Origin: Bdellovibrio sp. | GTDB lineage: Bacteria > Bdellovibrionota > Bdellovibrionia > Bdellovibrionales > Bdellovibrionaceae | Assembly (NCBI GenBank): GCA_003176075.1 | Contig: PSRN01000027.1 | Coordinates: 1-6,273 of the forward strand | Direction: 5' to 3' | DNA: 6,273 bases | Shown here: positions 1 through 5,587 of the stretch, one piece after another | Layout of the letters: every line of letters starts with the position of its first letter | Position numbering within the stretch: position 1 is the first letter of the stretch | The notes under the pieces: model-generated | Seen by the model: only the letters and a program-made list of their open reading frames with translations | What the model was told of the DNA's origin: nothing | The model's database searches: none | Program-made: the position numbers and the translations under genes

Positions 1-1
1 A

Positions 2-373
2 TTGGACTCAGCGCTGGCCTTGGCCCTGACAGCGTGGATTTCGATTCGAGTCGTTCAGCAGTTCTTGCAGGTGGGCGCGATCTTTCTGCAAGCTCTGCCC
101 TCGGGCCTGGCCATCGCTGAAGTGGAAAAAAGCATCGCCGGGCACGTCCTGGTCGCGGGGGTTCACCATACGCACCTGTGGAGTCTGGACGGCGAAGAAC
201 ATATCTTAACGGCGCACGTTCAACTGAAACAAGAGGTCGCGCCTGATCGGCTTCAGCAAATCAAAGCTGAGATTAAGCAATCCTTATTGGCCAAATTTGA
301 TATCGCCGAAGCGACCATTGAATTTGAATTTCCGGCCGAGCAGTGCGAGGACACGACCCATCGAAGTAGGTAG
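2..373 (+). CDS. Cation diffusion facilitator (CzcD-like metal efflux) protein, C-terminal part
   Basis: This is the C-terminal 123 codons of a CDF transporter; the 5' end lies outside the window and the first codon (TTG) is internal. CDF proteins sit in the inner membrane as dimers and export Zn2+, Co2+, Cd2+ or similar ions in exchange for protons. The fragment opens in a late membrane helix (about residues 2-30); its Asp2 sits where the family has the metal-binding Asp of the HxxxD pair. A Leu-Pro hinge (31-35) leads to the cytoplasmic ferredoxin-like domain, with the signature VHHTHLWSL (54-62) and ILTAHVQL (68-75). His55, His56, His58 and His72 are the candidate metal ligands. A Cys and a His occur in the last ten residues. 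The metal cannot be predicted from this part. The gene converges on the ABC1 kinase gene with one base between the stop codons, and no terminator hairpin is evident. Confidence 0.88.
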   Translation: MDSALALALTAWISIRVVQQFLQVGAIFLQALPSGLAIAEVEKSIAGHVLVAGVHHTHLWSLDGEEHILTAHVQLKQEVAPDRLQQIKAEIKQSLLAKFDIAEATIEFEFPAEQCEDTTHRSR

Positions 374-374
374 G

Positions 375-1748
375 TCAGCGGCGTAAATAACTCAACAGCA
401 AATCCCGGGCATTGATATGGGCTCCCAGGACTTTGAGAAAAACAAAGACGCCGCCCGTTTTGCGATCCAAGAATAGGATCTCGCGCGGGGGCGGCCGAAG
501 TTCAAAGCGCTGAATCATCTGAAAAACTTTTTTGGTCAGCCGCTGGGGTAAATCGGACGAGCCCCAATCATAACTTCCGTCCGGCTGAATCTGGCCCACG
601 TGATTGCGAGGATCATCGAAAGACAAAAAGGGCTCCACCGTCATCAGGCAAAAATCCTCAAACAGCTGGCGAAGGGCGGGGCTGTCGTTCTCGGTCAGGA
701 AACGAAGTTCGAGAGCCGCCGAGTTCAGTTCTTCAGTGTTGTTGAAATAGGCGGCGGAGACCATGCGGTAATAAGGATCAAGAAATTCCTTCGGATATTT
801 GCGAACGGCGCCGAAATCAAGAAGGACCAGTTGATCCTGCCCGCTGGGCGACAGGCGCACCCGGTAATTGCCGAGATGGGGATCGGTCTGGACGATGCCC
901 CAGTCGAAAAGCTCACGGAAGTAAAGATCCAAAAAAGCCAGACTCAGGCGATTTCTCCGCTCCTGGCTCAGGTTCAATATCAAAGGCTCATCGGGGCGAT
1001 GGCCTTTTTCATAAGAGGTGGCGAGAACCTGGCGTCCACAATACTCACGGTAAACCCTGGGCACCACAAAACGGGGATCGTCTTGCAGGCGTTTGCGATA
1101 GGTTTCAGTTTCTTCCGCCTCCAATTGATAATCCGTTTCTTGCATCAACATGTCCCGGACTTCGGCGAACAGGTGATCGGCCATATTTCCGCGCGGCAAA
1201 AGCTTCAACAAACCAAAAATCGACTTTAAAGCCTTCAGGTCGCTGTCGATGGCTTTCTTAACGCCTGGGTATTGGATTTTGAGGGCCAGCCATTCGTCGG
1301 TTTGTTTGATCCTGGCGCGGTGGACTTGGCCGAGGGAGGCCGAACCCACCGGTTCATGATCAATTTCCAATTCAGCGAGCTTTTCGGCCGACAGATTTTT
1401 TTTCAGTTCCTTTTCGATGGCTGGCCACTCGAGGGCTGGCGATTCGGCCTGGAGGCTCTTCAGCATTTCGTTGGCTTCCGCGGGCAAAAAATGTTCACCA
1501 TACATGGAAAGCATTTGCCCCGCCTTCATCAAGGAGCCCTTGAGTTCCCCCAACTCATTTGAAAGAATCCTCGCCTGGCCTTTGAGCAACTCCTTCCAGC
1601 TTTCTTGCTTTTTATCGGCGGAAGAAAATAGCGAGGACACGCCATGGGAAGCGAGTTGGGCGCTGGTGTTGATGGTCATCTTTGCAAGGGAAAGACCTCG
1701 CATCAGAACCGTTGATTTTATCTTGTTGAGTTTCTTTTGATCAGCCAT
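375..1748 (-). CDS. ABC1/AarF/UbiB-family atypical protein-kinase-like protein
   Basis: This 457-residue protein belongs to the ABC1 (ADCK/UbiB/AarF) family, atypical kinase-fold ATPases often linked to quinone and lipid metabolism. The family marks are in order: the KxGQ motif at 75-78 (MKAGQ); the Ala/Gly-rich loop GSASLGQVHRA at 135-145, with Gly where many members have Ala; the VAIK-like lysine LALKIQYPG (Lys157); ETDYQLEAEE at 204-213; the catalytic loop QTDPHLGN (287-294, Asp289 and Asn294), with Gln for the usual His; and the metal-binding DFG at 311-313. It is shorter than E. coli UbiB, and I see no paired C-terminal membrane helices, so it is probably soluble or peripheral. The ATG at 1748 is chosen because family-like sequence (MADQKKLNK) begins there; an in-frame start at 1823 would overlap the divergent gene. 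No ubi genes adjoin it, so a ubiquinone role is not supported by context, and no symbol is given. Confidence 0.9.
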   Translation of the reverse strand: MADQKKLNKIKSTVLMRGLSLAKMTINTSAQLASHGVSSLFSSADKKQESWKELLKGQARILSNELGELKGSLMKAGQMLSMYGEHFLPAEANEMLKSLQAESPALEWPAIEKELKKNLSAEKLAELEIDHEPVGSASLGQVHRARIKQTDEWLALKIQYPGVKKAIDSDLKALKSIFGLLKLLPRGNMADHLFAEVRDMLMQETDYQLEAEETETYRKRLQDDPRFVVPRVYREYCGRQVLATSYEKGHRPDEPLILNLSQERRNRLSLAFLDLYFRELFDWGIVQTDPHLGNYRVRLSPSGQDQLVLLDFGAVRKYPKEFLDPYYRMVSAAYFNNTEELNSAALELRFLTENDSPALRQLFEDFCLMTVEPFLSFDDPRNHVGQIQPDGSYDWGSSDLPQRLTKKVFQMIQRFELRPPPREILFLDRKTGGVFVFLKVLGAHINARDLLLSYLRR

Positions 1749-1774
1749 GCTGAAGAAAGATAGCGCATTCTTGC

Positions 1775-1780
1775 GGGAGA
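1775..1780 (+). promoter_or_regulatory. Ribosome binding site fixing the start of the 159-residue [2Fe-2S] protein
   Basis: GGGAGA lies 7-8 nt before the GTG at 1788 but 13-14 nt before the in-frame ATG at 1794, which favours the GTG as the start. Confidence 0.55.
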
Positions 1781-1787
1781 ATGAATT

Positions 1788-2267
1788 GTGAAAATGAAGA
1801 TTGAAGTCCGCCTGGCCGGGCAAGACGCCATCGCAGCAATTCGCGAGAATTCCGGGGGCGACTCACCCGTGGCGGCTTCGCCGCCCACGCTAACCATTCA
1901 CGCCACGGGGTGTGCCGCCTTTTTGGCTGCTGTTTCAGCCCTCATCAAAACCGCTGGCGATCCCGCCGCCTGGCCGCTGCCGGCCGGCCACAGTCACGTG
2001 GATCTCTTGCTGCGGGAATTTATCTTGCGCCTGCGGGGTCACTGGGAATTTCCCGTTATTGACGAAGAAACCTGTCACTGCCGCAATGTCAGCACCGAGC
2101 GGATCGATCGGGCGATCATGAACGGCGCTCACACCACCGCCGAAGTGAGCCGTGAGACTTCGGCGAGCACCTCCTGCGGCACGTGTCGGCCCGTTGTGCA
2201 ATTGATGATTGATTATCGCCTGGGAAGGCTCTCTTCTGACGCAAAAAAATCTACGCTGCAGAGGTAG
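1788..2267 (+). CDS. BFD-type [2Fe-2S]-binding domain protein with an unassigned N-terminal domain
   Basis: The C-terminal part (about residues 94-147) is a BFD/NifU-central-type [2Fe-2S] domain. Cys96 and Cys98 (ETCHCRNVS) pair with Cys130 and Cys133 (STSCGTCRP), giving CxC-x31-CxxC, followed by the typical helix VVQLMIDYRLG. Domains of this kind bind a 2Fe-2S cluster and usually pass electrons to, or dock on, a partner such as bacterioferritin or an oxidoreductase. The first 90 residues match no domain I recognise. They have a beta-strand start (MKMKIEVRL), a low-complexity Ser/Pro/Ala stretch (26-35), a predicted helix around 42-56 and a conserved-looking segment GHSHVDLLLREF (68-79). The GTG at 1788 is preferred on Shine-Dalgarno spacing. 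The gene is divergent from the ABC1 kinase, with only 39 bp between start codons, so their promoters must overlap or lie inside the neighbouring coding sequence. The electron partner is unknown. Confidence 0.85.
   Translation: MKMKIEVRLAGQDAIAAIRENSGGDSPVAASPPTLTIHATGCAAFLAAVSALIKTAGDPAAWPLPAGHSHVDLLLREFILRLRGHWEFPVIDEETCHCRNVSTERIDRAIMNGAHTTAEVSRETSASTSCGTCRPVVQLMIDYRLGRLSSDAKKSTLQR
1871..1885 (+). repeat. GC-rich hairpin inside the [2Fe-2S] protein gene
   Basis: GGCGGC-TTC-GCCGCC forms a perfect 6-bp stem with a 3-nt loop. It falls in the low-complexity Ala-Ser-Pro-Pro linker of the gene. A very similar 15-mer (13 of 15 bases) lies at 5451-5465 upstream of greA. It may be a dispersed short palindrome or simply a product of the Ala/Pro codons. 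Confidence 0.4.
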
Positions 2268-2314
2268 GAATATTTTTCAAATCACCAAAGGCCTATTGAG
2301 AATTTTTCACTCTG

Positions 2315-3865
2315 GTGTTAGCTGTCGCCGCGTTGCAATGTAAATTCCTTCAAACCTTTGCTTTGGTGTTTTTCCTCGGGCTGGTCGTGGGCTGCTCTGA
2401 CCGTGCTGGCGTAGGCGGGGGGCAAAAGCCGCCTCTCCCTGCCGCTCCCAATGAGGCCTATACGGCGCAGAGGCATATCCGCACCGCTCCCCCCGCCATC
2501 CGGGCGGCGGCGCGAGCCGTTGTCAAGATTCATGTGGGAAATGGGACTGGAACCGGAATTCTTATTTCTGGTGATGGCAAATTGATGACGAACAATCATG
2601 TTTTGGGGGTGGATCCGGAGCTTATTTTGTGCCCGCGCGAAGGTTGCAAGATAGGTCTTCACTTTGATTTTGAAGCCCCACAAGTGGATTCGGCACCTCC
2701 GCAGTCCGGAACCGAATTTTCCGCGGAAATGCCGGTGTTTGTTGAGCCTCTGAACGTCGATCCTTTTGCCGATGTGACAATCTATCAGATTTGGACCGAT
2801 GAACATAAAAGAAATAAATTAAGAACTCCCAATTACGCTAAATTTCGCTTTGCCGATGAACAAGAACTTTTCGGCAAGGATTATTATGTCGTGGGTCATC
2901 CCCTGGGCACGCTCAAACGCTGGACGCGGGGCCAGATGATTGAAGGCGACGGTCAAATGGTCTTTTTGACCAATTATTCATTGGTAGGAAACAGTGGCGG
3001 ACCCGTTTTTGATGAATCGGGCCAAGTCGTGGCGATTGTGAACGCGATCACGACCTTCCCGGCATCCATCACCGCGAAGTCGGTCTTCCATCAGACCAGG
3101 GCCACCCTGGCATCTGAAGTGGCAAGTCTCATCAATGAAAAGGACACGCATCTCTTCTATGCTTTGTCCGAGACCCACGATGTTAACGAGATTATACGGT
3201 ATTCTTCGCTTTACCTTGCGAGAAAAAAGGTGTCGGTCCTCGATAGCCAGGGCCATCAGGATATTGTCCCTGAGCTGTTGGGCGACTTGTGCGATGTCGC
3301 AATGGCGGCTGAAAAAATCTTGAGCTCCATCGATCTAATGAGTCAACTGCAGTCCTGCACAAAAATGGTGCCTTGGATCGATTGCACGCCGTCGTCAGGT
3401 TTGTACTGTCCACCGAACCGGGAGCTTTGGCAGAACCGCTTTCGCAGACTTCGCGACATGAAGATTCGTTACCGTGCAGCCAGTGTCGGCGATTTCCTCG
3501 TTGATGCGGCACTGGAGAGGACCGCCGAGGAGTTTCATAGAACCCAGAACCAACGCTTGGTTGAATACCGGACTCGCTTCAGACACGTCGGCATGATGGG
3601 ACTCACTCCCGTGTTGAATTCGGATGTCCTGCCTTTGGATGTGGTTCACGATATCATGGGGGAGTTCTTCAAGAGCAAGAACCGGGAGCACGATTATATG
3701 AGCGCGGTCATGATTATCTCATTTCATTTTGACAAGCGTGTTTTGCCGGTCGATCAGTTTCTCAACTACGCGCTACGGATGTGGGCGGACCCGGCATTGC
3801 CTCTGAACGCGCGATTCGCTTTGGAATCAAACCTCTACCCCCTCCATTTCGGATTGAGCGATTAA
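2315..3865 (+). CDS. Lipoprotein trypsin-like (S1/HtrA-type fold) serine protease with a long C-terminal extension
   Basis: This is a 516-residue exported serine protease. A signal peptide with a hydrophobic core (about 14-25) ends in the lipobox VVGC with Cys27, so the mature protein should be lipid-anchored in the periplasm or outer membrane. The catalytic triad is visible: His95 in MTNNHVLG, Asp153 in FADVTIYQ (Asp149 is a less likely alternative), and Ser227 in GNSGGPVFD. The supporting strand GTGTGILISGDGKL (77-90) and YYVVGHPLG (190-198) are typical of trypsin-like peptidases. No PDZ domain is recognisable. Residues from about 280 to 516 are mostly helical in appearance, match no family I know, and contain Cys326, Cys348, Cys357 and Cys365, which could form disulphides. 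Cys106 and Cys111 make another close pair. The start is uncertain: GTG 2315 gives a reasonable signal peptide but lacks a clear Shine-Dalgarno, and TTG 2333 is an alternative. The substrate is unknown. Confidence 0.85.
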   Translation: MLAVAALQCKFLQTFALVFFLGLVVGCSDRAGVGGGQKPPLPAAPNEAYTAQRHIRTAPPAIRAAARAVVKIHVGNGTGTGILISGDGKLMTNNHVLGVDPELILCPREGCKIGLHFDFEAPQVDSAPPQSGTEFSAEMPVFVEPLNVDPFADVTIYQIWTDEHKRNKLRTPNYAKFRFADEQELFGKDYYVVGHPLGTLKRWTRGQMIEGDGQMVFLTNYSLVGNSGGPVFDESGQVVAIVNAITTFPASITAKSVFHQTRATLASEVASLINEKDTHLFYALSETHDVNEIIRYSSLYLARKKVSVLDSQGHQDIVPELLGDLCDVAMAAEKILSSIDLMSQLQSCTKMVPWIDCTPSSGLYCPPNRELWQNRFRRLRDMKIRYRAASVGDFLVDAALERTAEEFHRTQNQRLVEYRTRFRHVGMMGLTPVLNSDVLPLDVVHDIMGEFFKSKNREHDYMSAVMIISFHFDKRVLPVDQFLNYALRMWADPALPLNARFALESNLYPLHFGLSD

Positions 3866-3881
3866 GGGTCTCCACAGACCC
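3866..3881 (+). terminator. Hairpin directly after the protease stop codon
   Basis: GGGTCT-CCAC-AGACCC is a perfect 6-bp stem with a 4-nt loop starting on the base after the TAA. No T-run follows, so it is not a classical intrinsic terminator. It may act together with the longer inverted repeat that begins at its last base. Confidence 0.45.
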
Positions 3882-4004
3882 CTAAGGCGTGACGGAACAA
3901 TAAAGTAAACGTAGCGCCAGGCTACGCTTTCGGGCTTGCGCCTCGGTCTGCCTCAAAATCCACTGCGCAAAAATGGATACCTTATTGTTCGGTCACGCCT
4001 AAGG
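3881..4004. repeat. 124-bp element bounded by 23-nt inverted repeats (MITE-like or long-stem terminator)
   Basis: The left arm 3881-3903 (begins CCTAAGGCGTGACGGAAC) and right arm 3982-4004 (ends GGTCACGCCTAAGG) are reverse complements at 21 of 23 positions. They enclose a 78-nt centre. Inside is a smaller hairpin, CGTAGC-GCCAG-GCTACG (3910-3926), flanked by AAA and (C)TTT. The right arm contains the stop codon (TAG, 3999-4001) of the minus-strand [2Fe-2S] gene and is followed on the plus strand by ATTTTCTTT, so the element could terminate protease transcription. The element sits between two convergent transcription units. Obvious target-site duplications are not seen. A terminator role and a mobile miniature-element origin are both possible. 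Confidence 0.7.
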
Positions 4005-4256
4005 ATTTTCTTTCCCTCGCAAGTCTTCGACGATTTTCTCGGGAAACTCTCCGGTTTTTAAAAAATGCTCCATCAGGGGCCCGATCTTTCTTCGGCAGCT
4101 GCCGCCACAGGGGCCGACCCCCGCCGAGGTCGCGTCGAAAATCTCATTGAGAGTTTGGCAACCGCCCTGGGCGATGGCGTCTTCCAAAGTTTCGCGGCTC
4201 ACATTATTGCAGCGGCAAATGATTTCGCTCCGACGGCGAGGATCGCGACGGGACAT
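3999..4256 (-). CDS. Small BFD-type [2Fe-2S]-binding protein with CxC...CxxxC spacing
   Basis: An 85-residue protein that is almost wholly a BFD-like [2Fe-2S] domain. Cys14 and Cys16 (IICRCNNVS) open the domain, followed by the helix RETLEDAIAQ. The second pair is Cys50 and Cys54 in GVGPCGGSCRRKIGPLM. The usual second pair is CxxC; here one extra Gly gives CxxxC, and an extra Pro precedes it. Cys33 is a further cysteine that could matter if the geometry is altered. A basic N-terminus (RRDPRRR) and an acidic/basic tail surround the domain. The ATG at 4256 lies 3 nt after the stop of the DHH phosphoesterase gene, with only a weak GAGAA before it, so translational coupling within one operon is likely. 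Its stop codon lies inside the right arm of the downstream inverted repeat. By family it should be an electron-transfer or cluster-carrying partner protein; its client is unknown. Confidence 0.85.
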   Translation of the reverse strand: MSRRDPRRRSEIICRCNNVSRETLEDAIAQGGCQTLNEIFDATSAGVGPCGGSCRRKIGPLMEHFLKTGEFPEKIVEDLRGKENP

Positions 4257-4259
4257 TTC

Positions 4260-5258
4260 TCAACTGCCAGTCAGGAGCGAGGGGAGGGAGCGCGACAGAC
4301 CATCGACGACGTGTCGCTTCAGTTCCTCGTAGTCGCCCTTGTAGTAAGCTCCAGCGGCAAACAGGTGCCCGCCGCCACCGATCGATTCGGCGAGCGAAAG
4401 AACCTCCACCTGCCCCTTGCTGCGAAGGCTCACCTTGAACTCGCGGGGGGCGTCCTCGCGAAATAAGGCCGCCGCTTCCAAGGATTCGACGGTCATCACC
4501 ATATCGACCACATCGCGCGATTCATCGGATTCCAATTCATGGGACAAAAGCTCGCTGTCCTTGAGGCGCAGGACCGCGACCCGGTTATCGCAGAAATATT
4601 CAATTTCACCCAAAATCTTGGCCAGGAAGGCCATCTTCTTGACGGTCTGGTTGCCAAAAAGATGGCGATGAATCTCCTCGGGATTGATATTGAATCGCAA
4701 CAGGTCCGCCGCGATCAGGTGGGAATTGGGAGAGTTGCGAATAAAGCGGTAAAGTTGCGTATCAAAAGTGATGCTGGTGTAAAGAGAGCGCGCGATGTCG
4801 TAGTCGATCGCCACTTGCAGCTTTTGAATCAGTCGGTACGCGAGTTCCCCGGTGCTGGCGGCGGTCACATCGATCAGGGATTCGTTGGAGGGTTTGGGTC
4901 CTTGGCTCAAGATCGGATGATGATCGAGAAAGACAAAACTTGGTTTTTTCTCCCGCAGGGCCGAATACAAGGGTTCAAGAAGACGCTCGTCATTGGTGTC
5001 AAAGATCAGGACCAAATCCATTTTGTCTGGCAAATTGGGGTTTTCATTAAAATATTGGATCCATCGGTTGGGTTGAAGAAAACGATATTTGCGAGGGGTG
5101 GCGTCGACATTGATGATGGTCACGTTTTTGTGCAACTTGCGGAGAGCAAAAAAGAGCGCGAGCTCGGCCCCCAATCCATCGCCATCGCATTGGCGATGGG
5201 TCGTTAGAACGATGGAGTTGCCACTCAAAATTCGGCGGGCGAGTTGATCAACCATCAT
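4260..5258 (-). CDS. DHH/DHHA1-family phosphoesterase (NrnA-like)
   Basis: This 332-residue protein has the two-domain layout of NrnA-type enzymes, which use two Mn2+ ions to hydrolyse short oligoribonucleotides (nanoRNA), pAp or linear dinucleotides. DHH-domain metal ligands are visible: His21, Asp25 and Asp27 in THRQCDGDGLG (motif I, with Cys24 where Pro is usual), Asp87 in IFDTND, Asp112-His113-His114 in FLDHHP, and Asp166 in SITFDTQLYRF. The STGELAYRL segment (135-143) and the SPNSHLIAADLL segment (176-187) also fit the family. The C-terminal DHHA1 domain ends with the substrate-binding GGGGHLFAAGA (294-304). The length matches single-chain NrnA, with no membrane or CBS domains, so GdpP and other longer types are unlikely. 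It is the first gene of an operon with the small [2Fe-2S] protein. The exact substrate (nanoRNA, pAp, pGpG or pApA) cannot be read from the sequence. Confidence 0.9.
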   Translation of the reverse strand: MMVDQLARRILSGNSIVLTTHRQCDGDGLGAELALFFALRKLHKNVTIINVDATPRKYRFLQPNRWIQYFNENPNLPDKMDLVLIFDTNDERLLEPLYSALREKKPSFVFLDHHPILSQGPKPSNESLIDVTAASTGELAYRLIQKLQVAIDYDIARSLYTSITFDTQLYRFIRNSPNSHLIAADLLRFNINPEEIHRHLFGNQTVKKMAFLAKILGEIEYFCDNRVAVLRLKDSELLSHELESDESRDVVDMVMTVESLEAAALFREDAPREFKVSLRSKGQVEVLSLAESIGGGGHLFAAGAYYKGDYEELKRHVVDGLSRSLPSLLTGS

Positions 5259-5266
5259 GGTTAGGA

Positions 5267-5271
5267 CACCT
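5267..5271 (-). promoter_or_regulatory. Ribosome binding site of the DHH phosphoesterase gene
   Basis: Read on the minus strand, AGGTG is followed by 8 nt and then the ATG at 5258. This supports the first of two consecutive ATG codons as the start, although the second, at 5255, cannot be ruled out. Confidence 0.55.
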
Positions 5272-5344
5272 GACTTTCGACTGAAAAAATTCCGTTAGCT
5301 CCAATACAACGCATTCAACGCTCCTGACTCTGCGGAGGTGCTAA

Positions 5345-5391
5345 AGGACTCATATTAGATTTCGGAAGGCCCCGGGGTAAAGAAGAGTCCT
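5345..5391. other. Hairpin with 7-bp stem and 33-nt loop
   Basis: AGGACTC (5345-5351) is the exact reverse complement of GAGTCCT (5385-5391). The loop contains the 8-base palindrome CCCCGGGG (5370-5377). On the minus strand it would cover the 3' end of the possible small ORF at 5355-5516. There is no T-run next to it, and its function is unknown. Confidence 0.35.
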
Positions 5392-5516
5392 GCCTTGAAA
5401 AATTTGGGCAAGCGTCGGTGGCGTCGTCCCAAGTCGGTGCCTACGCCACAGGTGGCTTCGTCGCCTCCGCAGAGCCAAATCGGTGCCTTTGTCATAACAT
5501 ATTGCATTATTTCCAT
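5355..5516 (-). CDS. Possible small protein of 53 residues (uncertain)
   Basis: An uninterrupted minus-strand reading frame runs from an ATG at 5516, with further in-frame ATGs at 5507 and 5495, to a TAA at 5355. The predicted product begins MEIMQYVMTKAPIWLCGG and ends FFKAGLFFTPGPSEI. It contains two cysteines in a CGGDEATCG segment and a basic GRRHRR patch, and then an aromatic-rich tail. I recognise no family. No good Shine-Dalgarno precedes any start. It lies in the same orientation as the DHH gene, about 100 bases upstream, so it could be a leader or a separate small gene. The DNA includes a 14-nt direct repeat and a palindrome, so a noncoding repeat element that happens to be open in this frame is an equally good explanation. 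Confidence 0.25.
   Translation of the reverse strand: MEIMQYVMTKAPIWLCGGDEATCGVGTDLGRRHRRLPKFFKAGLFFTPGPSEI
5429..5488. repeat. Short direct repeat pair upstream of greA
   Basis: CCAAGTCGGTGCCT (5429-5442) recurs as CCAAATCGGTGCCT (5475-5488), with 13 of 14 bases the same and 46 bases between starts. The GC-rich imperfect palindrome GGTGGCTTCGTCGCC (5451-5465) lies between the copies. The pair may be tandem regulator sites or part of a dispersed repeat. Confidence 0.5.
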
Positions 5517-5525
5517 TTTTCGGCG

Positions 5526-5542
5526 GTCCCATTGCTTGGGAC
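5526..5542. other. Perfect 6-bp palindrome about 45 bp before greA
   Basis: GTCCCA-TTGCT-TGGGAC is a perfect inverted repeat with a 5-nt centre. It overlaps the weak -35-like TTGCTT. It could be an operator or a 5'-UTR hairpin. Confidence 0.4.
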
Positions 5543-5574
5543 TAGCTGAACTGGTAAAAGTCGTGGTTTACTTT

Positions 5575-5581
5575 AAGGAGG
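5575..5581 (+). promoter_or_regulatory. Strong ribosome binding site that sets the greA start at GTG 5588
   Basis: AAGGAGG ends at 5581. The ATG at 5582 abuts it with no spacer, too close for initiation, whereas the in-frame GTG at 5588 has the ideal 6-nt spacer. Confidence 0.75.
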
Positions 5582-5587
5582 ATGTTT

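Larger units (their letters stand above)
5259..5587. other. Divergent intergenic region between the DHH phosphoesterase and greA
   Basis: These 329 bases must hold the promoters of both flanking genes. Visible structure includes a 7-bp hairpin (5345-5391), a 14-nt direct repeat (5429-5488), a GC-rich imperfect palindrome at 5451-5465, a 6-bp hairpin (5526-5542) and a possible small minus-strand ORF (5355-5516). A weak greA promoter candidate is TTGCTT (5532-5537) with TAAAAG (5555-5560) at 17-bp spacing, which I do not consider strong. No tRNA or known small RNA is recognisable. Confidence 0.6.

Noticed and set aside
600..1229. 209-codon open frame on the plus strand opposite the ABC1 kinase gene
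   Set aside because: The minus strand carries a full set of ABC1 motifs over this stretch. The plus-strand product shows no recognisable domain and is an expected shadow of a GC-rich gene.
1749..1823. Upstream extension of the ABC1 kinase to a start at 1823
   Set aside because: The extra 25 residues do not look like the family and would overlap the divergent [2Fe-2S] gene; the ATG at 1748 begins family-like sequence.
2318..2806. 162-codon minus-strand frame opposite the serine protease
   Set aside because: The plus strand encodes the signal peptide, lipobox and catalytic His95/Asp153 region here; the minus frame has no family features.
4539..5207. 222-codon open frame on the plus strand opposite the DHH phosphoesterase gene
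   Set aside because: It is antisense to conserved DHH motifs, has no ribosome site and no recognisable domain.
5340..5490. Possible tRNA or signal-recognition-type RNA in the greA upstream region
   Set aside because: A GGAAGG motif and hairpins are present, but there is no T-loop, acceptor stem or conserved core of either RNA.
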